From positions 4,746,001 through 4,810,000 of the forward strand of contig NZ_OY762929.1 in NCBI RefSeq assembly GCF_963666675.1: DNA of 64,000 nucleotides, given 5' to 3'. The translations under genes and the position numbers were made by a program. This document shows, piece after piece, positions 52,447 to 61,505 of this stretch; positions within the stretch are counted from its first letter, which is position 1; each line of letters starts with the position of its first letter. The notes beneath the pieces are model-generated. The model made no database searches, was not told the DNA's origin, and worked only from the letters and a program-made list of their open reading frames with translations. The DNA comes from an uncultured Desulfobacter sp. GTDB lineage: Bacteria > Desulfobacterota > Desulfobacteria > Desulfobacterales > Desulfobacteraceae.

Positions 52447-54081
52447 TCAGCTGAATTTTAGTCCGAAATATTTTTCCTTGGGAGAAAAGTTACGCACAAT
52501 ATTAAATTCCTGGAACTCCACCACTTCCACCTCGTTGAGATTATCGGGGTCGGCCCCGGCATTTTCCGCTTTGTCTTTAAGCAGGCTGTAGGCGGTCTCC
52601 ACCAGATCATCCTTGGAAAAGGATTTGGAAACCGGCTCGGCAAAATCTTCCTCATGGGCGGTGACAACCCCCTGTTCCGTATCGGCATTCACCGTGACCT
52701 CACAGGTGGTCCTGGCAAGGGCCGCGCCAATGGCGTTTGCCACCGACGCATAGGGGACCGCGATGGTCTCAAGCTGATACATCTCCTGAATTTTTTTGGC
52801 AAAGAATCTGGCAGGTCCCCCCATGAGCAAAATGGTGTCCGGGCTGAACTTGTACCCCTCAAGGAAATCATGCACCGTATAAACAGGCTTGGAATTCAAG
52901 GTATCGATCATCTCAAAGGTTGTTTTCAAAATGATATTACAGCACAGTTTAAATACGTGTTCCGCCGCGTCCTTTTCGTTTGTGCCCAGCTCATCTGCAA
53001 TGGATTTTATACCCTGGCGGGCCCGTTCCTGATCTCCTGCGTCCATGAGTCCTAAAACCACCAGGGCGTCCGTGGGGGTGGGTATTGATCCGCCAAAGGC
53101 CATGGACGGCCCCACACGGTCGGGCCCCACAGTCAGCATGCCTTTGTCATTGACCCTTAGGGCCGAGTCGCCGCCGATGCCTTTGGAAACCGTCCGCAAA
53201 GACCGAATCAAACTTCTATATCCGCCGCGTTGGATCCCCACAGGCTCAAGCAACGGCGTTTTATCCACCAGAAAGGCAATATCCGTGGTGGTCCCGCCGA
53301 TATCAAGAACAACGGCATCCTGACCTTCAGGAGCATAGGGAATGGCCCCCATGATGCTGGCTGCAGGCCCTGATAATACTGTCTGGGCCGGAAAATCCAT
53401 TGAGGCGGCCAATGTCATGGTGCCGCCGTCCGCCTTGAGGATCTGAATGGGAACAGTAAGCCCCATCTCTTCTAAAGATTGTTCAACGGCCTGGAAAAAT
53501 TCCTTGTGCAGGGGATATACAGCCGCGTTCATATAAGTGGTGGCAATGCGCCGGGGGAAATTCAAATTACCGGAAACATGGTGCCCCAGAAAAATCTGTT
53601 TAAACTGCCTGTTTAATACCCGCTTGATCAAAATTTCATGGGAGGGATTTCTGACACAAAATTTGCTGACAACTCCCACATATTCAATGCCTGCCTTTTT
53701 GAGCTTTTCACCCACATCCTGGATTTCCATCTCATTGATCGACTCGATTTCCCGGCCACGGTGGTTGATGGAGCCGCCTACGGCATAGTAGTGATCCCCG
53801 GTCCTGAAATTTTCAGGGTCTACGCCCGGCCCGGCAGAAACAATCATGCCCACGGGCGTCACGGTCTGCTGGACAATGGCGTTGGTGGTCAGGGTGGTGG
53901 AGATGACCACCCGCTCAATGCATTTGGGATCGACGTCCTCAAGAATCAAAGTAAAACCTGAAAGAACGCTTTTAAACAAATTGTCCGGTTGGGTGGGCAC
54001 CTTTACATGTTTTTGTACACCCTTCTGGCTGAGAAAAACAACGTCTGTATGTGTGCCGCCGACATCTAATCCTAAAATCAT
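52447..54081 (-). CDS. Hydantoinase/oxoprolinase family protein (HyuA-like)
   Basis: Protein of 544 residues with the actin-like ATPase fold of the HyuA family. It has GLDVGGTHTDVVFL at the N-terminus (phosphate 1), STTLTTNAIVQQ, VLSGPAASIMGAI and VLDIGGTTTDIAFL (second ATP-binding set). HyuA proteins use ATP to hydrolyse cyclic amides or, in acetone/acetophenone carboxylases, to activate carboxylation. No HyuB-like partner gene is adjacent. It heads an operon with the HDAC-family gene and epmA. AAGGAAG precedes the ATG. Confidence 0.9.
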   Translation of the reverse strand: MILGLDVGGTHTDVVFLSQKGVQKHVKVPTQPDNLFKSVLSGFTLILEDVDPKCIERVVISTTLTTNAIVQQTVTPVGMIVSAGPGVDPENFRTGDHYYAVGGSINHRGREIESINEMEIQDVGEKLKKAGIEYVGVVSKFCVRNPSHEILIKRVLNRQFKQIFLGHHVSGNLNFPRRIATTYMNAAVYPLHKEFFQAVEQSLEEMGLTVPIQILKADGGTMTLAASMDFPAQTVLSGPAASIMGAIPYAPEGQDAVVLDIGGTTTDIAFLVDKTPLLEPVGIQRGGYRSLIRSLRTVSKGIGGDSALRVNDKGMLTVGPDRVGPSMAFGGSIPTPTDALVVLGLMDAGDQERARQGIKSIADELGTNEKDAAEHVFKLCCNIILKTTFEMIDTLNSKPVYTVHDFLEGYKFSPDTILLMGGPARFFAKKIQEMYQLETIAVPYASVANAIGAALARTTCEVTVNADTEQGVVTAHEEDFAEPVSKSFSKDDLVETAYSLLKDKAENAGADPDNLNEVEVVEFQEFNIVRNFSPKEKYFGLKFS

Positions 54082-54269
54082 GGCGTCTTCCTTGGCATAA
54101 AGATTTTGCGCCGAAATATACGGTATTCAGGAAGCTTGTCAGAAATCGATTGGCTTGTCAATGAAGTTTTAGCCCCTTGAAATATGAAATTATTTAATTT
54201 ATGTTCCATAAACAATGTTCCCGTCTTTAGATATTTTCAAATGTATTTTTCAATGAACAGGAGGGCATA

Positions 54270-54989
54270 TTGGCCGTTGTCGAATGGAAAAAACAAAATG
54301 CGGTGGCAATCGTTTCGATGTGTAACACTGCCAACACAATGAACAAAACTTTTGCCCGGGATTTCAACCGCTGTCTTGATCAAATTGAATCGGATACACA
54401 AGTCAAATCAATGATAATTACCGCCTTGGACGAAAAAAACTTTTCCCAGGGTGTTGACGTGGCGTGGGTCGGTGAAAAATTAGCCGGCAACCAACGGCAG
54501 GACGTGATTGATTTCATGTACGGCATGAACGATGTATTCAAGCGCCTGCTGCTTTTCCCCGTACCTGTCATTGCCGCCATAAACGGTCATGCATTCGGCA
54601 ATGGCGCCATTTTAACGTGTGCCTGCGATTTCAGGTTCATGAGAAAAGATAAAGGCTTTTTTTGTTTTCCCGAAGTGGACCTTGGTATTCTTTTTCTGCC
54701 CGGCATGATCGCTTTGGTGCGCAAGGCGATCCCCGAACATTTGTTCAATCATATGACCCTGTCCGGCCAACGGATGACCGCCGTGGATCTTGAGCATGCC
54801 CATGTATTAGTCAAGGCTTGCGAAAACCAGGAGGACGTGATGAAAGAGGCCATGGCCTTTGCGGCAGGGTTTGACAAACAGCGCGGTATCTACCGGGAAC
54901 TGAAACGCCGGGTTCACAAGAACGTGATCCAAATCATGGATGAACAGGACCCCGAATATATTGACACGCTCAATCTCTTTGTCACATAG
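54270..54989 (+). CDS. Enoyl-CoA hydratase/isomerase-like protein
   Basis: Crotonase-fold protein of 239 residues, starting with TTG at 54270 right after AGGAGGG (54259-54265). The oxyanion-hole segment is AINGHAFGNGAILTCACDFRFMR and the following FCFPEVDLGILFLPGMIALVRK resembles the active-site region. It is a little shorter than classical hydratases (about 260 residues), and the usual pair of catalytic Glu residues is only partly visible (Glu in PEVDLG), so it may be an isomerase or another crotonase-type enzyme. Divergent from the HyuA gene and convergent with the LysR gene. Confidence 0.8.
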   Translation: MAVVEWKKQNAVAIVSMCNTANTMNKTFARDFNRCLDQIESDTQVKSMIITALDEKNFSQGVDVAWVGEKLAGNQRQDVIDFMYGMNDVFKRLLLFPVPVIAAINGHAFGNGAILTCACDFRFMRKDKGFFCFPEVDLGILFLPGMIALVRKAIPEHLFNHMTLSGQRMTAVDLEHAHVLVKACENQEDVMKEAMAFAAGFDKQRGIYRELKRRVHKNVIQIMDEQDPEYIDTLNLFVT

Positions 54990-54995
54990 AACGAA

Positions 54996-55892
54996 CTAAG
55001 CTGATACCTGGTCCTTTAAGAAGTGAATGAATTTTTCACATATCGGTGAGCGGGTTCTCTTCCGGGACAGGGTCAGATAAAAATTCCGGGACAGATCGAG
55101 GTCTTCCACACTCAGGGCATGCAGTTGCCCTCTGGCCAGTTCCTCTGTGACGGCGATGGTTGAAAGGATGGAAATCCCCACATTATTGAGAATGCCCTGG
55201 ATCACTGAAACCGAATTTCCCATGGTCACGGCAGGCTCAAGCCGGGAGACGTCAACACCTGCTTTTTCCATGCTGGCGATAACGGTTTTCCATGTGCCGG
55301 AGCCCTGTTCCCTGGCGATAAACGGCTGGGACAACAAGGCTTTGCAGGAGACACTTTCCCTGTCTGCCCATTCATGATTGGCGGGCACAACAAGCTTCAT
55401 TTCATCCTCAACCAGCTTCTCCTGGACAATGTCCGGATCATTGGTCTTTGCACCCACAACACCCAATTCCAGTTCGCCCTCTTTGACGGCCCGGGTGATC
55501 TGGCCCGTGTCCCCCACCGACATGAGAATAGAGACATCGGGAAAGACGGATTTAAATGAGCCCATGATTTTGGGCAGGATATATCCGGCCGGAATGGTGG
55601 ACCCGCCGATGAGCAGCTGCCCTTTGGTATGGCCTAGAAAATCAAGCATGGCAGACTGGGTTTCCTGCTTGAGCGCCAGCATCCGCTTGGCATAGTCATA
55701 AAGGATTGCCCCGGCCCGGGTGGGTTCAGTCACCTTACCCAACCTGTCCAGCAGGCGGCATTGGAAATGGGCTTCCAGTTCTTTTATGTGGGTGGACACA
55801 GTGGGCTGGGATAGATGAATCAGTTCTGATGCTCTGGAAAAACTTTTCTGCTCAACCACGGAAACAAAAATATGAAGCTGCCACAAGTCCAC
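54996..55892 (-). CDS. LysR-family transcription regulator
   Basis: Regulator of 298 residues, with a GTG start preceded by AAGGAT. The N-terminal winged helix is LHIFVSVVEQKSFSRASELIHLSQPTVSTHIKELEAHF. The effector domain (residues 90-295) has GGSTIPAGYILPKIMGSFKSVFPDVSILMSVGDTG and FIAREQGSGTW, as in CysB-type or selenium-metabolism-associated LysR proteins of sulfate reducers; which subgroup applies cannot be settled here. It ends 7 bp after the enoyl-CoA hydratase gene on the other strand, and its target is not evident. Confidence 0.88.
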   Translation of the reverse strand: MDLWQLHIFVSVVEQKSFSRASELIHLSQPTVSTHIKELEAHFQCRLLDRLGKVTEPTRAGAILYDYAKRMLALKQETQSAMLDFLGHTKGQLLIGGSTIPAGYILPKIMGSFKSVFPDVSILMSVGDTGQITRAVKEGELELGVVGAKTNDPDIVQEKLVEDEMKLVVPANHEWADRESVSCKALLSQPFIAREQGSGTWKTVIASMEKAGVDVSRLEPAVTMGNSVSVIQGILNNVGISILSTIAVTEELARGQLHALSVEDLDLSRNFYLTLSRKRTRSPICEKFIHFLKDQVSA

Positions 55893-56001
55893 GTTGATAT
55901 ATCCTTATTACTTAGTAAATATTTATTAGATTACGGCCTGATTTTTTACAAACGCGCAAAAATTTAGAATTTAACGACTTTTACGAGACGACGCTTTGAT
56001 A

Positions 56002-56550
56002 TTAATATCGATCCTGCCATTGTTGACTTTGTACGAGCGCATCATATTTTTCTTTTACCCTGAGTTCCACAGGCTTGGGAACCATATCGGAAATATCCCC
56101 GCCATACCGGGCGACCTCTTTAATGATGGAAGATGAGGTAAAAATCCAGCGGGACCCTGTCATAAGAAAGACAGACTGAACTTCCCTGTTGAGTTTTCTG
56201 TTCATCAGCGCCATCTGAAACTCACTTTCAAAATCGGACAAAGCCCGCATCCCACGGATAATGGCCACGGCATTTTTCATTCGGGCATATTCAACAAGAA
56301 GCCCGTCAAAGGTTTCCACCTCAATTCGTGCAGCATCCAACTCGACCAATGGATCATCAAAGCATTCCTGGATGATGGAAATACGCTCCTCGGGCGAAAA
56401 CAACGGTGTTTTTTTAGACGAATTGTACAGCACTCCTACAATCACGTGGTCAAAAATTTCCTGGGCGCGCCTGATGACATCAAGATGTCCGTTTGTCAGG
56501 GGATCAAAGGAACCTGGGTAAATGGCAATTGTCCGTTTTCGGGTAATCAT
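56002..56550 (-). CDS. coaD: Phosphopantetheine adenylyltransferase
   Basis: Coenzyme A pathway enzyme that transfers AMP to 4'-phosphopantetheine to make dephospho-CoA; 182 residues, slightly longer than the usual 160. The start at 56550 overlaps the rsmD stop (ATGA) and follows AAGGA. Motifs: AIYPGSFDPLTNGHLDVIRRA (T/H-x-G-H nucleotidyl-transfer site), FDGLLVEYA, and IFTSSSIIKEVARYGGDISDMVP. It ends the lpxC-to-coaD operon. Confidence 0.96.
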   Translation of the reverse strand: MITRKRTIAIYPGSFDPLTNGHLDVIRRAQEIFDHVIVGVLYNSSKKTPLFSPEERISIIQECFDDPLVELDAARIEVETFDGLLVEYARMKNAVAIIRGMRALSDFESEFQMALMNRKLNREVQSVFLMTGSRWIFTSSSIIKEVARYGGDISDMVPKPVELRVKEKYDALVQSQQWQDRY

Positions 56551-57113
56551 ACACATCCTTGTCGTCTGTCGGATTTCCGCAAAAATCTAAGTGCTGTCCT
56601 TGAGTATTTTTTTTCCAGGTATTTGTCAAGGCTGTTTACCGGATAGTTAAAGCTTTCTTTGGCAGACTGTTCCACAATCACAATGGCGTCGGGTGCAAGA
56701 AGATCAAAAAAACCTGATTTTCCAATCACCTGTTCGGGATATCCTTTATTATACGGGGGGTCCATGAAAATCAGGTCAAAGGGCTGATCAAATACCGGTA
56801 ATGATGCGTTGATAATATCATGACGGATAATCCGGGCATAATCCGACATCCGGCACAATTCAACGTTGTGTTGAATCACATCACAGGAGGATTGGGCCGT
56901 ATCCAGAAAGACGGCAGACCGGGCACCGCGGCTTAAGGCTTCAAGCCCCAGGGCCCCGGTACCTGCAAACATATCAAGCACGCTTTTTTCCCTAATGCAG
57001 GGACCAAGAATATTGAACAAGGCCTCTCTGACCCTGTCCGATGTGGGCCGGATATCCTGCCCCTGAATCTGAACCAGTTTTCTGCCCCGGCAGCTACCAC
57101 TGATAATACGCAT
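56547..57113 (-). CDS. rsmD: 16S rRNA (guanine966-N2)-methyltransferase
   Basis: SAM-dependent methyltransferase of 188 residues that methylates G966 of 16S rRNA. SAM site: VLDMFAGTGALGLEALSRGA; catalytic motif: FDLIFMDPPYNKG, the N-type DPPY. The common rsmD-coaD order and the 4-bp overlap support this. Its start overlaps the upstream regulator stop (TGATG). Confidence 0.95.
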   Translation of the reverse strand: MRIISGSCRGRKLVQIQGQDIRPTSDRVREALFNILGPCIREKSVLDMFAGTGALGLEALSRGARSAVFLDTAQSSCDVIQHNVELCRMSDYARIIRHDIINASLPVFDQPFDLIFMDPPYNKGYPEQVIGKSGFFDLLAPDAIVIVEQSAKESFNYPVNSLDKYLEKKYSRTALRFLRKSDRRQGCV

Positions 57114-58471
57114 CAGTTTTCAGACACTTTCTTTTTGACAAAATTCAGGCTTGCCCCCATCTGTTTGGCCGCAGCCGGAAGATCACCATTCATCTGATCC
57201 ACCTTGAAACGAATGAATTGCTTTTCAAACGCGTCTTTTGCCCGGTCCAGCTTTTCCATATTAAAAATCCGGTGATGCACGTCATCTGTTTCAGAGGCGG
57301 ATTCAATATCCGGATTATAGGGTGCCGGAAGATCATTTTTCCCGATCACGTCGCCTTCCACCATGATGGATAAACGCTCCATCAGATTTTTAAGCTCCCT
57401 GACATTGCCCTTCCAATGCCATTGCTTTAAAATTTCAAGGGTTTCTTTGGATAGCGTTTTTTTAGGGGCCGATGATTTTTCAGCCAGGTGGGTCAGGAAA
57501 AAATCCACAAGTATGGGCAGATCCTCAATTCGTTCCCTTAACGACGGGACATGGATCGGTATGACATTAAGCCTGAAAAACAGATCTGCCCTGAATCGGC
57601 CCGCTTTAATTTCGGCTTCGAGATCTTTGTTGGATGAGGTGATCACACGCACATCCATGTGCAGGGTACGGCTGGAGCCGATGCGCTGGAATGTTTTGGA
57701 TTCCAGTGCCCGCAGCATTTTGGCCTGGGTGCTGACGCTCATATCCCCGATTTCATCCAAAAACAGGGTGCCGCCGCCGGCCAGTTCAAACTTGCCCTGT
57801 TTTTTTGCCGTGGCCCCTTCAAAAGCCCCTTTCTCATAGCCGAACAGTTCGGACTCCAGGTGGTCTTCGGGGACGGCCGCACAGTTGATAATGATAAAAG
57901 GCCCTTCAGGCCGTTTACTGAACTGATGGATGGTGCGGGCCACCATCTCTTTGCCCGTACCGTTTTCGCCCGTGATCAAAATGGAGGTATCCGTGGGTGC
58001 TGCGGCCATGATTTCCCCATAAAGTTTCTGGACTGCCGGACTTGTACCGGTAATGGAATTTTTTTCGATGGCTTTTTTACGAAGGTAGCGGTTCTCTTCT
58101 TCAAGTTTTCTGAAATGCAGGGCATTGTTGATGGTGAGTATCACCTTGTCAATGGACAGCGGCTTTTCCAGAAAATCAAAGGCGCCGGATTTGGTGGCAT
58201 CCACGGCAGACTCAATGGAACCGTGGCCTGTAATCATCACCACCGGCAGCGTGGGATGGTGCTGCTTAATCTCCTTCAGGGTATCGATACCGTCCATGCC
58301 GGGCATCCAGATGTCCAACAGCACAATGTCCGGGGAATGGGAGTCAATTTTTTTCAGGGCTTCGTATCCGTTGAATGCATGAATCACTTCGAATCCGTCA
58401 TCGGAAAGAATCCCTTCCAGAGAATCAATAATGGTGGATTCGTCATCAACAATCAAAACTGCCGGGTACAT
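57113..58471 (-). CDS. NtrX-like sigma-54-dependent response regulator
   Basis: Regulator of 452 residues that works with the NtrY-like kinase upstream. Receiver: LIVDDESTI with phospho-Asp53 in VLLDIWMPGMDG and Lys in FLEKPLS. AAA domain: Walker A ILITGENGTGKEMVARTIH and Walker B GGTLFLDEIGDM. The sigma-54 contact motif reads GAFEGA in place of GAFTGA, a change at the Thr that normally touches sigma-54. The C-terminal Fis-type helix-turn-helix is GDLPAAAKQMGASLNFVKKKV. A 104-bp inverted repeat separates it from the kinase gene. Confidence 0.9.
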   Translation of the reverse strand: MYPAVLIVDDESTIIDSLEGILSDDGFEVIHAFNGYEALKKIDSHSPDIVLLDIWMPGMDGIDTLKEIKQHHPTLPVVMITGHGSIESAVDATKSGAFDFLEKPLSIDKVILTINNALHFRKLEEENRYLRKKAIEKNSITGTSPAVQKLYGEIMAAAPTDTSILITGENGTGKEMVARTIHQFSKRPEGPFIIINCAAVPEDHLESELFGYEKGAFEGATAKKQGKFELAGGGTLFLDEIGDMSVSTQAKMLRALESKTFQRIGSSRTLHMDVRVITSSNKDLEAEIKAGRFRADLFFRLNVIPIHVPSLRERIEDLPILVDFFLTHLAEKSSAPKKTLSKETLEILKQWHWKGNVRELKNLMERLSIMVEGDVIGKNDLPAPYNPDIESASETDDVHHRIFNMEKLDRAKDAFEKQFIRFKVDQMNGDLPAAAKQMGASLNFVKKKVSEN

Positions 58472-58496
58472 ATACTAAATCCTTTCTATATATAGT

Positions 58497-58600
58497 GATT
58501 GGACGGCTCGCAAGGGGCGCACAGCTCACAAAGTCACCCGCCTGCGGCGTTGCATCTGGGCAACTTTGTAGGCATGCGCCCCTTGCGAGCCATCCAATCA
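58497..58600. repeat. 104-bp inverted repeat between kinase and regulator genes
   Basis: TGATTGGACGGCTCGCAAGG and on to GGCGCA (58497-58522) is mirrored by TGCGCC to CCTTGCGAGCCATCCAATCA (58575-58600) with a single mismatch; an inner ACAAAGT/ACTTTGT pair continues the stem. The loop holds GCCTGCGGCGTTGCAT. It looks like a MITE or REP-like element dropped into an otherwise tight operon. It could form a strong hairpin that lowers regulator relative to kinase. Confidence 0.7.
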
Positions 58601-58652
58601 CAGGTTTTCATTCAAACGCTATTTAACACTGCCGGACAGAGTTTTTTATAAC

Positions 58653-60884
58653 TCATGCCTCCTCGGCAGGCAATTCTATGATAAACTTGGCGCCGGTGGG
58701 TTGATTGTCCTGGACCCGGATGACGCCGTTATGATCCGAGATAATGGAGTTCACAATGGCGAGCCCAAGTCCCATGCCCGTTTTCTTAGTAGAAAAATAG
58801 GGTTCAAACAACTTGGTCTTTTCCTTGTCCGAGATCCCTTTGCCGTCGTCTGCAACCTCAATGCGCACAATCTTGAGAATGGGATCATAGGAGAGGTCAA
58901 TCACAATGGTGCCTTTTTTATTTACGGCATACACCGCGTTGTCAATCAGGTTGATAAAGGCCTGTTTCATGTGCTGGTGATCCAGTTTCAAGGTGGGAAT
59001 ATTATCCTTGAACCGTGTCTGGATATCCACCTGTTCCAATCCTTCTTTATATAAAGCAACGGTTTCATAAATAATATTTTCAATGCGGGCCGAAGCAAAA
59101 TTGGTATCCGGAAATTTGGCAAAGGTGGAGAATTGATTGACCAGATTCCGGATCAGATCAACATGCTCCACAATGGTGTCGGCACATCCGGTGAAGACCT
59201 CATCATCAATGGTTTTACCGTATTTGCGTTTAAGGCGCTGGGCTGACAGCTTGATGGGGGTTAACGGGTTTTTCACCTCATGGGCAATGCGCCGGGCCAC
59301 CTCCCGCCAGGCCACCAGCCGTTGGGCCTTTTCAAGTTCGGTTACATCATCAAACACCAGTACGGCGCCTATATTTTGGCCCGTGTCATCCTTGAGCGCG
59401 GTATAAGTTAAAGAAAAATGCTTGGGAACGCCTGCCACGGAAGCGGAAACCGGGATTTTGAAGTGGGCACCGCCTTCTTCCGCCTGTTCAAATATTTTAT
59501 CGGCCAAAGAGAGGTATTCCCCGGTCAACACCTTCCTGAAATTTTTATTGAGAATATCATGACTGTTCACATCCAGCATGGACTCGGCCGCTTTGTTCAT
59601 GGTGGTGATCGTTCCCGCATTGTCCATGGAGACCACACCGGCAGAGATGTTTTTCAAAACAATTTCAATGTACTGGCGGCTTTTCTCCAGCTCCACATTC
59701 TGCTGTTTGAGCATGCTTTCGGACAGGGCGATCTGCCGGCGCCCCTCTGCCAGTTGGCGGGTCATGGAGTTAAAACTTTTAATCAGGGTGCCGATCTCAT
59801 CGTCGGTCTTAAAATCAATCTGATAGGCCATGTCACCGTCTATGATCCGCTGGGTACCCTCGGCAAATTTCATGATGGGTATGGTGATGGATTTTGCAAT
59901 CTGGAACCCGAACCACACCGCACAAAATACCACAAGCAGCGCCACAATGGACAAGGCAATATAATAAGAGATCTGGGCCGGTCTCTTTGTCAGTTTAAGC
60001 TGGTGGTACTCTTCAACGCCTTTGAGAATGGCTTTTAAATTCTCAGACAGATCCGGGGCCATCAGGGTGGTGATCACAATAAATCCGTCAGCCTGGCCCG
60101 GGGAAAGATCAAAGGGGATGGTACAGATGGTGCGCAACAATTCTCCCTGCTCCATGGTCTGGTAAACGGTGTGGCTGGTACTGCCGTCTGGTATCCCCCT
60201 TAACTCAGTGGTGGTCAAAAGCCCGAAGTGCATGTTCTCAAGCTCGCTGGCCAAAGAGAGACTGACCCGCTGGGCCCCCGGGGTGTATACTTCCACGGCA
60301 TGACGGTTAAAGGCGCGCTGGATCACCTGGGTATACCGGCTGAGTTTTTCCTGATTCCCATTTTTAAGCAGATCCCTGGAATGGATCTGAAACGCCCCCC
60401 TTTTGGCAAAAAAGGCATTTTTATCCTCCACGTAATCATACAGGGTCTGCCCCACAGCCAGCGACGCATCCAGGGTCTGTTCCACGGGCGCATTGAACCA
60501 GAAGGCAATGGAAGTGGAGATAAACTGGATGGAAAAGAAAAAAAGGACAGTGGTGGGTAAAAGGGCCAGCACAACAAAGGCAACGGTCAGACGGGTTTTT
60601 ATTTTGGAGCCCAGGATGTTGTTTTTCCGTTCATAATAGAGCTTGGCAAGATTCCTGAACACCAGCAGCAGCAGAGTCAGCAACAGCAGCAGGTTGATAT
60701 TTATCAAAATAAACATCAACACGGTGGATGAGAGGGGCAGTCCCGTATCAAAGGGTGTGACACGGGTTTCAAGCACCGTCAATGCCGCCACGGCCAAAAG
60801 AAGACATAAAATAGCAATGCCTTCTCGTTTTCGACCGGACCGTTTTTGTTCTGTGTTCTGGAGTATCTGGGTCATAGATGCCAT
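58653..60884 (-). CDS. NtrY-like membrane sensor histidine kinase
   Basis: Kinase of 743 residues. Membrane helices at about residues 25-42, 48-75 and 92-115 precede a periplasmic region, a further helix (YYIALSIVALLVVFCAVWFGF), a HAMP domain (ITIPIMKFAEGTQRIIDGDMAYQ), a coiled coil, a PAS domain (NISAGVVSMDNAGTITTMNKAAESML) and the kinase core: RRIAHEVKNPLTPIKLSAQRL, NLIDNAVYAV, DDGKGISDKEKTKLF and GMGLGLAIV. This is the NtrY layout. It pairs with the NtrX-like regulator encoded downstream past an inverted repeat, and in other bacteria such pairs link nitrogen or redox state or envelope functions to sigma-54 genes. Confidence 0.92.
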   Translation of the reverse strand: MASMTQILQNTEQKRSGRKREGIAILCLLLAVAALTVLETRVTPFDTGLPLSSTVLMFILININLLLLLTLLLLVFRNLAKLYYERKNNILGSKIKTRLTVAFVVLALLPTTVLFFFSIQFISTSIAFWFNAPVEQTLDASLAVGQTLYDYVEDKNAFFAKRGAFQIHSRDLLKNGNQEKLSRYTQVIQRAFNRHAVEVYTPGAQRVSLSLASELENMHFGLLTTTELRGIPDGSTSHTVYQTMEQGELLRTICTIPFDLSPGQADGFIVITTLMAPDLSENLKAILKGVEEYHQLKLTKRPAQISYYIALSIVALLVVFCAVWFGFQIAKSITIPIMKFAEGTQRIIDGDMAYQIDFKTDDEIGTLIKSFNSMTRQLAEGRRQIALSESMLKQQNVELEKSRQYIEIVLKNISAGVVSMDNAGTITTMNKAAESMLDVNSHDILNKNFRKVLTGEYLSLADKIFEQAEEGGAHFKIPVSASVAGVPKHFSLTYTALKDDTGQNIGAVLVFDDVTELEKAQRLVAWREVARRIAHEVKNPLTPIKLSAQRLKRKYGKTIDDEVFTGCADTIVEHVDLIRNLVNQFSTFAKFPDTNFASARIENIIYETVALYKEGLEQVDIQTRFKDNIPTLKLDHQHMKQAFINLIDNAVYAVNKKGTIVIDLSYDPILKIVRIEVADDGKGISDKEKTKLFEPYFSTKKTGMGLGLAIVNSIISDHNGVIRVQDNQPTGAKFIIELPAEEA

Positions 60885-60901
60885 GCCTGCCCGGCTGATG
60901 G

Positions 60902-61495
60902 TTAATACGTGAAATTGATCACATACCAGTCCGTTTCAAAATCCCAGTAAGAGACAAAAAAAAAGACATAGTGCAGCGACAGGGGCAAGGTGACTTTTTC
61001 AAGTAATGCCTTCATACGGATCTGGTATTTATCCCCTTTTACCAGCCGGTTGAGGGGCACCACCTTGAGGTTATCAATTTCGGTCATCCAGGTCTTTGCC
61101 TCATCAAAGGATTTTGTAATCAAGGCGGGCGTATCCTTCCACTGGCAGACCACCGTGTATTCCTGTTTCATGGAATTGTATTTTATTGTCGCACGGGTTT
61201 TGATATCGGTAATCTTCTTGTCAAACAGGCTGTTTGATGTTTTGAATAGGGTTATATAAAAGGTAAACGAGGTGGAGATACCATTTTCAATGGCCTGGGT
61301 ATTTTTCTCATCAAAGGCATTTTCCACCTTGAAATAGGCAAACAGATCATCCCGGGTATTGGCCAGCTTGATATGTGAGAGCGCCGCATCTTCACGGGCA
61401 AAGGCGCGATCCGGGCCAATAAAAAAAATGCCTTGCAAAACAAAAAGGACTGCACATAAATTTTTTGTCACCGCACCAATATTTGTCATAGGCAT
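60902..61495 (-). CDS. DUF4390-domain protein
   Basis: Secreted or membrane-anchored protein of 197 residues with an N-terminal signal-like helix (residues about 11-30). The body (SHIKLANTRDDLFAYFKVENAF..., TSFTFYITLFKT, then YNSMKQEYTVVC and WYVINFTY) has the features of DUF4390, usually encoded just before an NtrY-like kinase, as here. Its role is unknown; the position suggests it works in the periplasm with the kinase. Confidence 0.8.
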   Translation of the reverse strand: MPMTNIGAVTKNLCAVLFVLQGIFFIGPDRAFAREDAALSHIKLANTRDDLFAYFKVENAFDEKNTQAIENGISTSFTFYITLFKTSNSLFDKKITDIKTRATIKYNSMKQEYTVVCQWKDTPALITKSFDEAKTWMTEIDNLKVVPLNRLVKGDKYQIRMKALLEKVTLPLSLHYVFFFVSYWDFETDWYVINFTY

Positions 61496-61505
61496 TGAAT
61501 TCCGG

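Noticed and set aside
57659..58495. 278-residue frame on the plus strand
   Set aside because: It is antisense to the NtrX-like regulator, whose domains are unambiguous.
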